DNA of 38,827 nucleotides from assembly GCA_045647885.1 (NCBI GenBank), contig JAZRMX010000021.1:1-38827 (forward strand), in the 5' to 3' direction. Position 1 is the first letter of the stretch. The number at the start of each line of letters is the position of its first letter. A program made the position numbers and the translations under genes. Source of the stretch: HGM04593 sp045647885. GTDB lineage: Bacteria; Bacteroidota; Bacteroidia; Bacteroidales; Bacteroidaceae. The notes below the pieces were generated by a model. That model did not search any database, was not told the DNA's origin, and saw only the letters and a list, made by a program, of their open reading frames with translations. Shown piece by piece: positions 1 to 6,276 of this stretch.

Positions 1-18
1 ATAAGTTGATTTAAAATA

Positions 19-522
19 ATGGAAACAGTAGTTTTTAAAAGAGATTTGCTTAAAATGCAATCTGAATTACAAAGATTTGCATTTAAATTAACAGCCGATA
101 AAGAGGAAGCCAATGATTTGTTACAAGATACGTCGTTAAAAGCTCTTGAGAATATGGATAAATATACTCCCGATACAAATTTTAAGGCTTGGCTATATAC
201 GATTATGCGTAATATTTTTATCAATAATTACAGAAGAGTTGTGCGTGAACAAACATTTGTCGATTACACTGACAATTTATATAATATAGATAGTACTCAA
301 TTGACAAAAGATTCTATAACAGAAAATGATTACGACAGGAAGGAACTTTATCGCGCAGTCAATTCTTTACCCGATAATTATAGGGTACCTTTTTCGATGT
401 TTGTTTCTGGATTTAAGTACCATGAGATAGCTACCAAGTTATCTTTGCCGTTGGGTACGGTAAAAAGCAGAATCTTTTTTACAAGGCGTTGTTTACAAGA
501 AGAGTTAAAAGATTTCAGATAG
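19..522 (+). CDS. ECF-type RNA polymerase sigma factor
   Basis: A 167-residue sigma-70 family protein of extracytoplasmic-function size. It has region 2 (about residues 10-75, with DEEANDLLQDTSLKAL-like and TNFKAWLYTIMRNIFIN segments that bind core polymerase and the -10 element) and region 4 (about 110-165), where the helix-turn-helix reads FKYHEIATKLSLPLGTVKSRIF. There is no region 1 or 3, as usual for ECF factors. Only 18 bases lie upstream in this window, so the promoter and any upstream partner are not visible. No anti-sigma gene follows: the gene is closed by a very strong terminator hairpin 20 bases after the stop. In Bacteroidales, sigma factors of this short stand-alone form are common; which regulon this one serves cannot be told from here. 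Confidence 0.93.
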   Translation: METVVFKRDLLKMQSELQRFAFKLTADKEEANDLLQDTSLKALENMDKYTPDTNFKAWLYTIMRNIFINNYRRVVREQTFVDYTDNLYNIDSTQLTKDSITENDYDRKELYRAVNSLPDNYRVPFSMFVSGFKYHEIATKLSLPLGTVKSRIFFTRRCLQEELKDFR

Positions 523-541
523 CTACTTGGCTGAAGAAATA

Positions 542-581
542 AATGAAGATGACTCAAAAGTCTTTTTGAGTCATCTTCATT
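542..581 (+). terminator. Intrinsic terminator hairpin after the sigma factor gene
   Basis: Perfect 18-bp inverted repeat (542-559 with 564-581) around a 4-base loop. The arms end in AAAA and TTTT, so it could work in both directions. It lies 20 bases past the sigma factor stop. Confidence 0.85.
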
Positions 582-1094
582 GTTTGGGATTGAATAAAAA
601 GAGTTATTTTTAGGCTTGCGAAGGCCGAAAAAAACGCAACCGACGCTGAACGCGAGAGCAGAGAATGGTTACATTCTATGCCGAACCACGAGGAGGAAAA
701 ACCACATTTGTGGTTTAATTTACTGAGCGTAAATGAGCATTTTAAGGACGAGCATAACAACAAAAGAGCCTTTTTAGTCAACCTCATTGAGATGACAGGC
801 TTTCTCGGCATTGGAGAAGTAATGTGCAAATGAGTTAATGAAAGTCCCATACATTTACAACGGCAACGCAAACGAGTGTTGCTTGCGACGGCTGAAGTTT
901 TAGCTTTGCAAAGGAGTATTGCACATTGCAATAAAGCCATTACTCGCAAAAAGGCAACAATCCCATAATAGTTGCTATTTCGGAACGGTTATTAAGGGTT
1001 GTTTATAGCTCGTTTAAGACCACTCTTCAGATGGTCACAAAATTCAATTTTACACAAACAAAGAAGCCCCTCTTAATTATATTAATAAGCAGAA
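582..1094. other. Gene-free block with small hairpins, possibly a structured RNA or decayed sequence
   Basis: About 510 bases with no convincing gene. The plus strand is broken by stops in all frames. A 131-codon open frame on the minus strand (554-949) gives a Ser/Leu/Cys-rich protein with no recognisable domain that reads through the terminator of the sigma factor gene, so I regard it as spurious. Visible structure includes a short perfect hairpin at 698-716 (AAACCACA / TGTGGTTT) and a weaker CGCAA / TTGCG pairing near 861-883. The composition is more mixed than ordinary AT-rich intergenic DNA here, which could mean a non-coding RNA or the remains of a gene. Function not assigned. Confidence 0.3.
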
Positions 1095-1136
1095 GCGAAG
1101 AGATTAAGGATTTTCACTTATTCTTTATCTCTTCGC
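1095..1136 (-). terminator. Hairpin terminator of the DUF3472 gene
   Basis: Imperfect inverted repeat beginning GCGAAGAGAT and ending ATCTCTTCGC, 24 bases beyond the stop of the minus-strand DUF3472 gene. The position fits a terminator for that gene. Confidence 0.55.
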
Positions 1137-1160
1137 CTGCACTTGTCGCGTTATGAATTT

Positions 1161-2435
1161 CTATTCGAGTGTCGAGAAATCAATATCAGGAGATTCGGTC
1201 ACATTGCCTTTACGCTCAAAATAGGTTCCAGATTTCATATACTCATCAAAAAAACCTCCCATAGAAAGGAAGAAGCAGTCTCCCTCTATGCCACCTGTAT
1301 AGTCGAAACGCATCTCTTTGGCACCCGTCGTATCACAAGTGAAACGTGCTTTAGATACAGGAACCCAACGACCGTCAGTTGTACGTGCCCATTGGTTGGT
1401 ATAGTATGCTTTTCGATTGATATAGCCCATTACCGGATTAAAGTTTTCAAGAAATGAATGCGCTCCTGTGTACCAAGTAGATGTCTGAGGGCGACGGAAT
1501 GATGCGATAAGAGACCATTCTCCCTTGTTGTTATCAAAAAAGTAAGCCGTATAAATAGTATTACCATTACCATCAGGTTTTACCCCCATAAGAAAACGAC
1601 AACGCTCGCCAGCCTTCCAATCATAGTGTATGTAGCTTTGACCACCCGAACCTTCATTTCCAAAATCATTTATTATCGTATTCTCACCTTTTTTTACCAG
1701 TGTCACTCGCATAGTATCCGGTATCTCGGCAGGATTGTCTGTTTCAAAAGGACTCCACACCGAGAATAACACCCTTCTCTTGTGTGGGCTGTTATTCTGC
1801 ATTCCGAAGTAGCCTTGACTGAATCCACAAGCCATATAATAACTGCTGGGTATATCGCCTTCCTCAGGAACAATAACTTCGTTGTAGAACCACTCCACAT
1901 CTTCTTTAGGGAGAACATATCCTAAATGCACAGACGGGCCACGACGTCCGAAGTGGGTACTGAAATCGGGTGCCACAAACGCTATATTTTGCATTTCGCC
2001 CCCAACAATAACAGCAGCGACGGAACCAAAGCTCTCACCCTCATTTATTTTAAGACCACGAATATCCATCTTTATATATCCGGGAGTTTTCACCTTGAAT
2101 GTTCCAACATCTATACGCGAGAGAGTATCACTATTGAGTGTAACCTTTTTTCTCTTGCCTAACAAAGAGACCTCAATGCGAGACTTGCCTTTTGCCTGCA
2201 AAGCAATATCAATTTTACCGCACTCATTTGCTCTAAAATAAAAGCTTATTACAGTTTCTTTGTCAATCCAATTGCGTATTGTATTACTGCGTTCGTCAAT
2301 AGAGGCAGAATTTCCAGAGGTAATATACGCATTACCTGCTGCATTGACTACATATTCACTTTGAGCGACTGCTGGCAAATGAGCCAAAAGAGCAAGCATT
2401 AAGGATGCCAGCAATAAAAATCCTTTGAGTTTCAT
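1161..2435 (-). CDS. Secreted DUF5077/DUF3472 domain protein
   Basis: A 424-residue protein with a clear N-terminal signal peptide (MKLKGFLLLASLMLALLAHLPAVAQ ends in an Ala-x-Ala-type site near residue 24), so it is exported to the periplasm or beyond. The stretch at about 25-150 matches my memory of DUF5077, a beta-sandwich often seen at the front of such proteins. The following 250 residues, with YFGMQNNS, VLFSVWSPFETDNP and WYTGAHSFLENF, have the look of DUF3472. Members are found in Bacteroidetes, often near polysaccharide-use genes, but the activity is not known. It is transcribed alone, divergently from the radical SAM gene; a TACATTTG box (2478-2485, minus strand) lies upstream. Residues are rich in Trp, Tyr and Gly, consistent with carbohydrate binding, which is an inference. 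Confidence 0.8.
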   Translation of the reverse strand: MKLKGFLLLASLMLALLAHLPAVAQSEYVVNAAGNAYITSGNSASIDERSNTIRNWIDKETVISFYFRANECGKIDIALQAKGKSRIEVSLLGKRKKVTLNSDTLSRIDVGTFKVKTPGYIKMDIRGLKINEGESFGSVAAVIVGGEMQNIAFVAPDFSTHFGRRGPSVHLGYVLPKEDVEWFYNEVIVPEEGDIPSSYYMACGFSQGYFGMQNNSPHKRRVLFSVWSPFETDNPAEIPDTMRVTLVKKGENTIINDFGNEGSGGQSYIHYDWKAGERCRFLMGVKPDGNGNTIYTAYFFDNNKGEWSLIASFRRPQTSTWYTGAHSFLENFNPVMGYINRKAYYTNQWARTTDGRWVPVSKARFTCDTTGAKEMRFDYTGGIEGDCFFLSMGGFFDEYMKSGTYFERKGNVTESPDIDFSTLE

Positions 2436-2477
2436 TGTAAATTATTTTATTAATTAATATTGTTCTCTAACATTTTA

Positions 2478-2485
2478 CAAATGTA
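2478..2485 (-). promoter_or_regulatory. Bacteroidetes-type -7 box for the DUF3472 gene
   Basis: On the minus strand this reads TACATTTG, matching TAnnTTTG, 43 bases before the DUF3472 start codon. The -33 half is not clear. Confidence 0.45.
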
Positions 2486-2518
2486 TAAATAATTATCCAC
2501 TTGCTTGTAAAATTTACG

Positions 2519-2526
2519 TATATTTG
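2519..2526 (+). promoter_or_regulatory. Bacteroidetes-type -7 box for the radical SAM gene
   Basis: TATATTTG, with GC-poor sequence upstream. Transcription would begin near 2533, which makes the ATG at 2553 the probable start of the radical SAM protein rather than the in-frame TTG at 2535. Confidence 0.55.
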
Positions 2527-2552
2527 CAATAAAATTGCGAATATTATCTCAA

Positions 2553-3392
2553 ATGATTTCCCGTTGTTATCTTGAAATAACAAACATCTGTAACCTCAAC
2601 TGCGTATTCTGCCCCAAGACCGACAGAGAGAAACGCCGCCTCACGCTCGAGGAGTTCAACACCCTAACCGACCGTTTGCAGGGAGAGATACAATTCCTGT
2701 ACTTTCACCTGATGGGCGAACCTTTGCTGCACCCGTTGCTACCGCAGTTCATAGAGACGGCACGTGCAAAAGGTTTCGTGCCGGTAATAACCACCAATGG
2801 CACACTGCTATCGAAAGCAGAGGGCATCATTGAAGCACAACCATACAAGGTGCAGATATCACTCCACTCACACGAGGGGAACAACAAGGAAAACGCAACA
2901 GAGTACATTAACAACGTGATGCAATTTGCCACCAAGGCCGCTGCAAGTGGCATAATCATTGTGTTGCGTTTCTGGAACCAGGGTGGCTACGAAAGCAGCA
3001 ATGAGGCACTCACAAACCTCATATCCCAGTACACCCCCACTCTGTGGAAGAAACAAAGCAACGGTTGGAAGCTTGCCGACAAGATATTCCTCGAGTACGA
3101 CAAAATGTTTGAGTGGCCCGATGCCACACGCGCCGAATATGACCAGGAAGATTTATTCTGCTATGCACTCCGAAACCAGATAGGCGTTCTTGTCGATGGC
3201 ACCGTTGTGCCCTGCTGTCTCGACCACGCAGGAGATATAAACCTGGGCAACCTATTCCAAACCCCTTTGCAAGAGATACTGTCATCGCCACGTGCAAAAG
3301 CCATATACGACGGGTTCACCCGCCACACAGCCGTAGAACCCCTTTGCCGCCGCTGTGGATATGCCGCCGTCACCAAGCGTTACAGGAAATAA
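2553..3392 (+). CDS. Radical SAM protein with SPASM-type C-terminus
   Basis: A 279-residue radical S-adenosylmethionine enzyme. The 4Fe-4S/SAM motif CNLNCVFC (Cys13, Cys17, Cys20 from the ATG at 2553) is intact, and the TIM-barrel glycine region LMGEPLLHP follows. The C-terminal part holds a cysteine set (FCYALRN, VVPCCLDH, LCRRCGY) in the arrangement of a SPASM or twitch domain, which binds further iron-sulfur clusters. Such proteins often modify peptides or small molecules; no precursor peptide or partner is visible next door, so the substrate is unknown. An in-frame TTG at 2535 would add six residues but falls at the predicted transcription start. It converges on the YiiX-like gene with a 71-base gap. 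Confidence 0.87.
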   Translation: MISRCYLEITNICNLNCVFCPKTDREKRRLTLEEFNTLTDRLQGEIQFLYFHLMGEPLLHPLLPQFIETARAKGFVPVITTNGTLLSKAEGIIEAQPYKVQISLHSHEGNNKENATEYINNVMQFATKAAASGIIIVLRFWNQGGYESSNEALTNLISQYTPTLWKKQSNGWKLADKIFLEYDKMFEWPDATRAEYDQEDLFCYALRNQIGVLVDGTVVPCCLDHAGDINLGNLFQTPLQEILSSPRAKAIYDGFTRHTAVEPLCRRCGYAAVTKRYRK

Positions 3393-3463
3393 AGATTACT
3401 GCACAAGCAGAGCGCCACATAACCTTACACACTTTATTCACAACCAGGAACTTCCCTTCTGCT

Positions 3464-4087
3464 TTATTTTACCGGTTTCAAATTCATTGAATTGAACACA
3501 TCAACAGGAGCAACAGCATACTGCTCCAGTGTTATTCCTCGCTTGTTCATTTCCTCTTCAATACCCGATAAATACTTTATTCCGGGGAGCATATAATCGG
3601 CAATCTTCTTTGGCTCACACAGTTCAACACCCAACTGATTTTTGTAAATCTCGTAAACAAGTTCAGAACAATAGAGCTTGTCATTACCAAACTTGAAAGC
3701 CAAATCATAAGGTGTTCCCAGATAATTGTCGTACGTAATTTTTATATTATCTTTCTCCGGGCGTTTCAACCAATATCGGCCCTCCACACCACGAGCAATA
3801 AACTTATCCAAAGGAGTAAGGACCAATGTCTTTCGCGCTTCAAGCACATACGGTTCTCCATCTTTCATTACCACAATTCCGCAGTGGCTTATTTTGGAGC
3901 GAGTGGCTATTTGTATCATCTTTGATTGGTTCGATGGCGAAGTCTGGAATATTACATCGCCCTCCCTTACACAGGGCACTTCGTTTGTCTGTGCAGTAAG
4001 AGATTCCGTTATCATCGATGCAAAAGGCAATGCCAGCAACAATAAAACAACACCTGCAATTATAAATATCTTTTTCATTAGTTTCAT
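3464..4087 (-). CDS. YiiX/YaeF-type permuted papain-like amidase (C92 family)
   Basis: A 207-residue protein with an N-terminal membrane segment or signal peptide (MKKIFIIAGVVLLLLALPFASM), then a permuted NlpC/P60-like fold. The pieces visible are REGDVIFQTS (about 41-50), ISHCGIVV with the likely catalytic His68, and KLYCSELVYE with the likely nucleophile Cys140. In this circularly permuted group the histidine precedes the cysteine, as here. Family members are thought to cleave amide bonds in cell-wall or lipid-like substrates; the exact substrate here is unknown. The start at 4087 (MKLMKK) or at 4078 (MKK) cannot be separated. It stands alone on the minus strand. Confidence 0.82.
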   Translation of the reverse strand: MKLMKKIFIIAGVVLLLLALPFASMITESLTAQTNEVPCVREGDVIFQTSPSNQSKMIQIATRSKISHCGIVVMKDGEPYVLEARKTLVLTPLDKFIARGVEGRYWLKRPEKDNIKITYDNYLGTPYDLAFKFGNDKLYCSELVYEIYKNQLGVELCEPKKIADYMLPGIKYLSGIEEEMNKRGITLEQYAVAPVDVFNSMNLKPVK

Positions 4088-4226
4088 TTTTTTACTCTTT
4101 CAAAAAATAAATGTTTATTCACCACCGTTTCTGTTAGCTTCAATGAAAGCTACGCGCATAATTTATGTCGTGTTTCAATATCATAAGTAACGGCTTTAAC
4201 AGAAAAAAATTGTCCAGCCCTTCCTT

Positions 4227-4397
4227 AAATATTGAAGCAAGCTACTTTTATTTGACTTCGTCGAAGTTTGTTGCGCTCGTTGCGAGTTAAAATAAATTTC
4301 ACCTCACTCGCTTTATAAACTTTCTTGCTCGCTTGTTAGTATCTTTGACAAAATCGAAGATACACTGCGCTCGCTGTAAAAAATATTGAAGCAAGCT
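4227..4397. repeat. 17-bp exact direct repeat (4227-4243 and 4381-4397)
   Basis: AAATATTGAAGCAAGCT occurs twice, 154 bases apart, upstream of umuD. Together with the 27-bp repeat it shows that this promoter region arose by partial duplication. Confidence 0.85.
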
Positions 4398-4429
4398 TCA
4401 TATTTCTTGCTCGCTTGTTAGTATCTTTG
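4321..4429. repeat. 27-bp exact direct repeat (4321-4347 and 4403-4429) upstream of umuD
   Basis: Two identical 27-base copies start 82 bases apart. Each begins TTTCTTGCTCGC and ends TAGTATCTTTG, so each contains a TATCTTTG -7 box. The second copy is placed correctly for umuD (ATG at 4438); the first would start transcription about 82 bases earlier. Confidence 0.85.
4422..4429 (+). promoter_or_regulatory. -7 box of the umuDC operon
   Basis: TATCTTTG, the last eight bases of the second 27-bp repeat copy, ends eight bases before the umuD ATG. This implies a very short or absent 5' leader, unless the first copy at 4340-4347 is the main promoter. Confidence 0.5.
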
Positions 4430-4437
4430 CTACAATT

Positions 4438-4866
4438 ATGGAGAAGTTCGTACCACATACAATAGATGACAACCGCTCATTCAAAAGCGAGTCCTTGGGC
4501 AATGTTAAAGCAGGGTTCCCATCACCGGCCGAGGATAACCGTGAGCAACTCGACCTTATTAAATTGCTTGTAAAGCACAAGGCATCCACTTTTTTCTTTC
4601 GCATAAGCGGGGTGTCTATGGTCGATGCAGCACTTGACGAAGGAGATATTATAATTGTAGACCGCGCTGTTGAACCTTACAACAACTGCAAGGCGGTGTG
4701 TTATATAGATGGCGAATACACCGTTAAACGTGTTGAAATGGGAGAGAACAAGCTATGGCTTATGCCTGCCAACGAGCAGAACAGCACCTATAGACCAATA
4801 GAGGTTACTCCTGATAACGAGTTTATGGTTTGGGGCGTGGTTACCTATGTAATAAAAAAGATGTAA
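4438..4866 (+). CDS. umuD: UmuD-like self-cleaving SOS mutagenesis protein (S24 peptidase)
   Basis: A 142-residue protein of UmuD size, without the DNA-binding domain of LexA. The autocleavage site is visible as Ala25-Gly26 in VKAGFPSPAED; the catalytic dyad is Ser60 in GVSMVDA and Lys97 in YTVKRV. In the known system, damage-activated RecA filaments promote removal of the N-terminal segment, and the trimmed dimer joins UmuC as the accessory part of DNA polymerase V. The next gene, umuC, starts at 4869, two bases after this stop, so the two are co-translated. Regulation should be damage-dependent, but I do not see a recognisable LexA box; the promoter is a duplicated 27-bp element. Confidence 0.93.
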   Translation: MEKFVPHTIDDNRSFKSESLGNVKAGFPSPAEDNREQLDLIKLLVKHKASTFFFRISGVSMVDAALDEGDIIIVDRAVEPYNNCKAVCYIDGEYTVKRVEMGENKLWLMPANEQNSTYRPIEVTPDNEFMVWGVVTYVIKKM

Positions 4867-4868
4867 CA

Positions 4869-6134
4869 ATGTTTGCCCTTGCCGACTGCAACAACTTTTT
4901 CGTCTCCTGTGAGAGGGTCTTCCGCCCCGACTTGCAGGGAAAGCCGGTCATTGTTCTTTCAAGCAACGACGGGTGCGCCATAGCACGCAGTAACGAGGCA
5001 AAGGCACTTGGCATAAAGATGGGCGACCCATTCTTTAAGATAAAAGGATTGGTGGAGAAACACAATGTAGCGGTATTCTCGGGAAATATGGCTCTCTATG
5101 GCAATATGTCGCAACGAGTACGCTGGGTACTGGAGGAGTTCGCTCCATCCATTGAGGTTTATTCCATTGACGAGGCTTTTCTCGACCTGCGAGGAATGGG
5201 CAATATCGATTTCAACCAATATGCAAAGAGTATATCCCTCCGTTGTTGGAAAATGACCTCCATTCCCGTATCGGTGGGCATTGCACCCACAAAGACACTT
5301 GCAAAGATTGCATCGAAGCTCTGCAAGCAGTACCCCAAACTGAAAGGCGGCTGTTATATGCACCGCCCCGAGGATATTGAGAAGGTTCTACGCAAATTCC
5401 CCATTGAAGATGTCTGGGGCATTGGCCGACGCTCTGCACCAAAGCTAAAAGCAATGGGTGTTATTTCGGCCAACGACTACACCCGGCTACCCCAAGACAC
5501 CATAAGAAACCTGTTTGGTATTACGGGTGTAAGAACCTGGAAAGAACTGCAAGGCGTTCCCTGCATAGAATTTGAGGACGGCTTTGAAGCAAAGCAATCA
5601 ATATGTGTCTCGCGTAGTTTCTCTTCTGAAATTTATGATGTTCAGGAATTACAGGAGCAGATAGCAAACTTCGCTTCCTCACTTGCCGAGAAGCTGCGCA
5701 AACAGAATACCGTAGCCTGTGAAATATGCGTGTTTGCCTATACCAACCGGTTCAAGGAGAACGAGCCTCAGGTGTATGGCAACCAGCTGATACAACTGAC
5801 ACCTCCCACCAATGACCAGAGGACAATTGTTGCACGCTCCGTTGCTGCAACAAGAGAACTATTCCGCAATGGTTACGGCTACAAAAAGGCGGGTGTTGTA
5901 GCCACAAGAATAATCCCCGTGCAGAATGTAATGCGCTCCCTGTTCGACGACACCGCCTCCATAGAAAAAGAGCATAAACTAACCTCGGTTGTCGATGCCG
6001 TGAACAGAGCCTTTGGCAAGGGCGCCATTAAGTTGGCAGTACAGGGGAGTGGCAGGATAAAAACATCGAGCGAGAACCAGTCGCCACACTACACAACCCT
6101 GTGGAGCGACATTCCAACCGCCACAGTCAAGTAG
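4869..6134 (+). CDS. umuC: UmuC, Y-family translesion DNA polymerase
   Basis: A 421-residue Y-family polymerase counted from the ATG at 4869. The catalytic acids are in place: Asp6 in FALADCNNFF, and Asp101-Glu102 in YSIDEAFLDL. The palm motif GIAPTKTLAKIASKL follows, then a helix-hairpin-helix thumb (VWGIGRRSAPKLKAMGV) and the little-finger region. The C-terminus has the UmuC-specific extension (about 350-421, with SLFDDTASIEKEHKL) that contacts UmuD. The upstream in-frame GTG-type start within umuD is not needed because the ATG sits two bases after the umuD stop. It performs error-prone bypass of DNA lesions in the SOS response. Confidence 0.95.
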   Translation: MFALADCNNFFVSCERVFRPDLQGKPVIVLSSNDGCAIARSNEAKALGIKMGDPFFKIKGLVEKHNVAVFSGNMALYGNMSQRVRWVLEEFAPSIEVYSIDEAFLDLRGMGNIDFNQYAKSISLRCWKMTSIPVSVGIAPTKTLAKIASKLCKQYPKLKGGCYMHRPEDIEKVLRKFPIEDVWGIGRRSAPKLKAMGVISANDYTRLPQDTIRNLFGITGVRTWKELQGVPCIEFEDGFEAKQSICVSRSFSSEIYDVQELQEQIANFASSLAEKLRKQNTVACEICVFAYTNRFKENEPQVYGNQLIQLTPPTNDQRTIVARSVAATRELFRNGYGYKKAGVVATRIIPVQNVMRSLFDDTASIEKEHKLTSVVDAVNRAFGKGAIKLAVQGSGRIKTSSENQSPHYTTLWSDIPTATVK

Positions 6135-6202
6135 CACGTCGGGTATTAGTTCCAAGTTTATTTACTTAATACGAAGTTGAAAAGTATTTTATCAATTAAT
6201 TT

Positions 6203-6225
6203 TGGCAAGCGCCATATTATTGCCA
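6203..6225. promoter_or_regulatory. Inverted repeat TGGCAA-N11-TTGCCA between umuC and the AlbA_2-WYL gene
   Basis: Six-base perfect arms at 6203-6208 and 6220-6225, followed by an AT-rich run. It could be a weak umuC terminator or an operator for the downstream gene. The spacing (start-to-start 17 bases) suits a dimeric DNA-binding protein. Low certainty. Confidence 0.3.
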
Positions 6226-6276
6226 GAATTTTTATACTTTTACCAAAATGAAATACCACCCAAAAACAGAAACAAT

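Larger units (their letters stand above)
4088..4437. other. AT-rich spacer between the YiiX-like gene and umuD, with repeats
   Basis: No gene fits in these 350 bases. The left part serves as upstream region of the minus-strand YiiX-like gene. The right part (4227-4429) is built from short repeated pieces: a 17-bp exact repeat and a 27-bp exact repeat, plus several CTCGCTTG / GCGCTCG words. The last repeat carries the TATCTTTG box that should drive umuDC. Confidence 0.6.

Noticed and set aside
554..949. 131-codon open frame on the minus strand
   Set aside because: No domain, odd Ser/Leu/Cys-rich composition, and it runs through the terminator of the sigma factor gene. More likely spurious.
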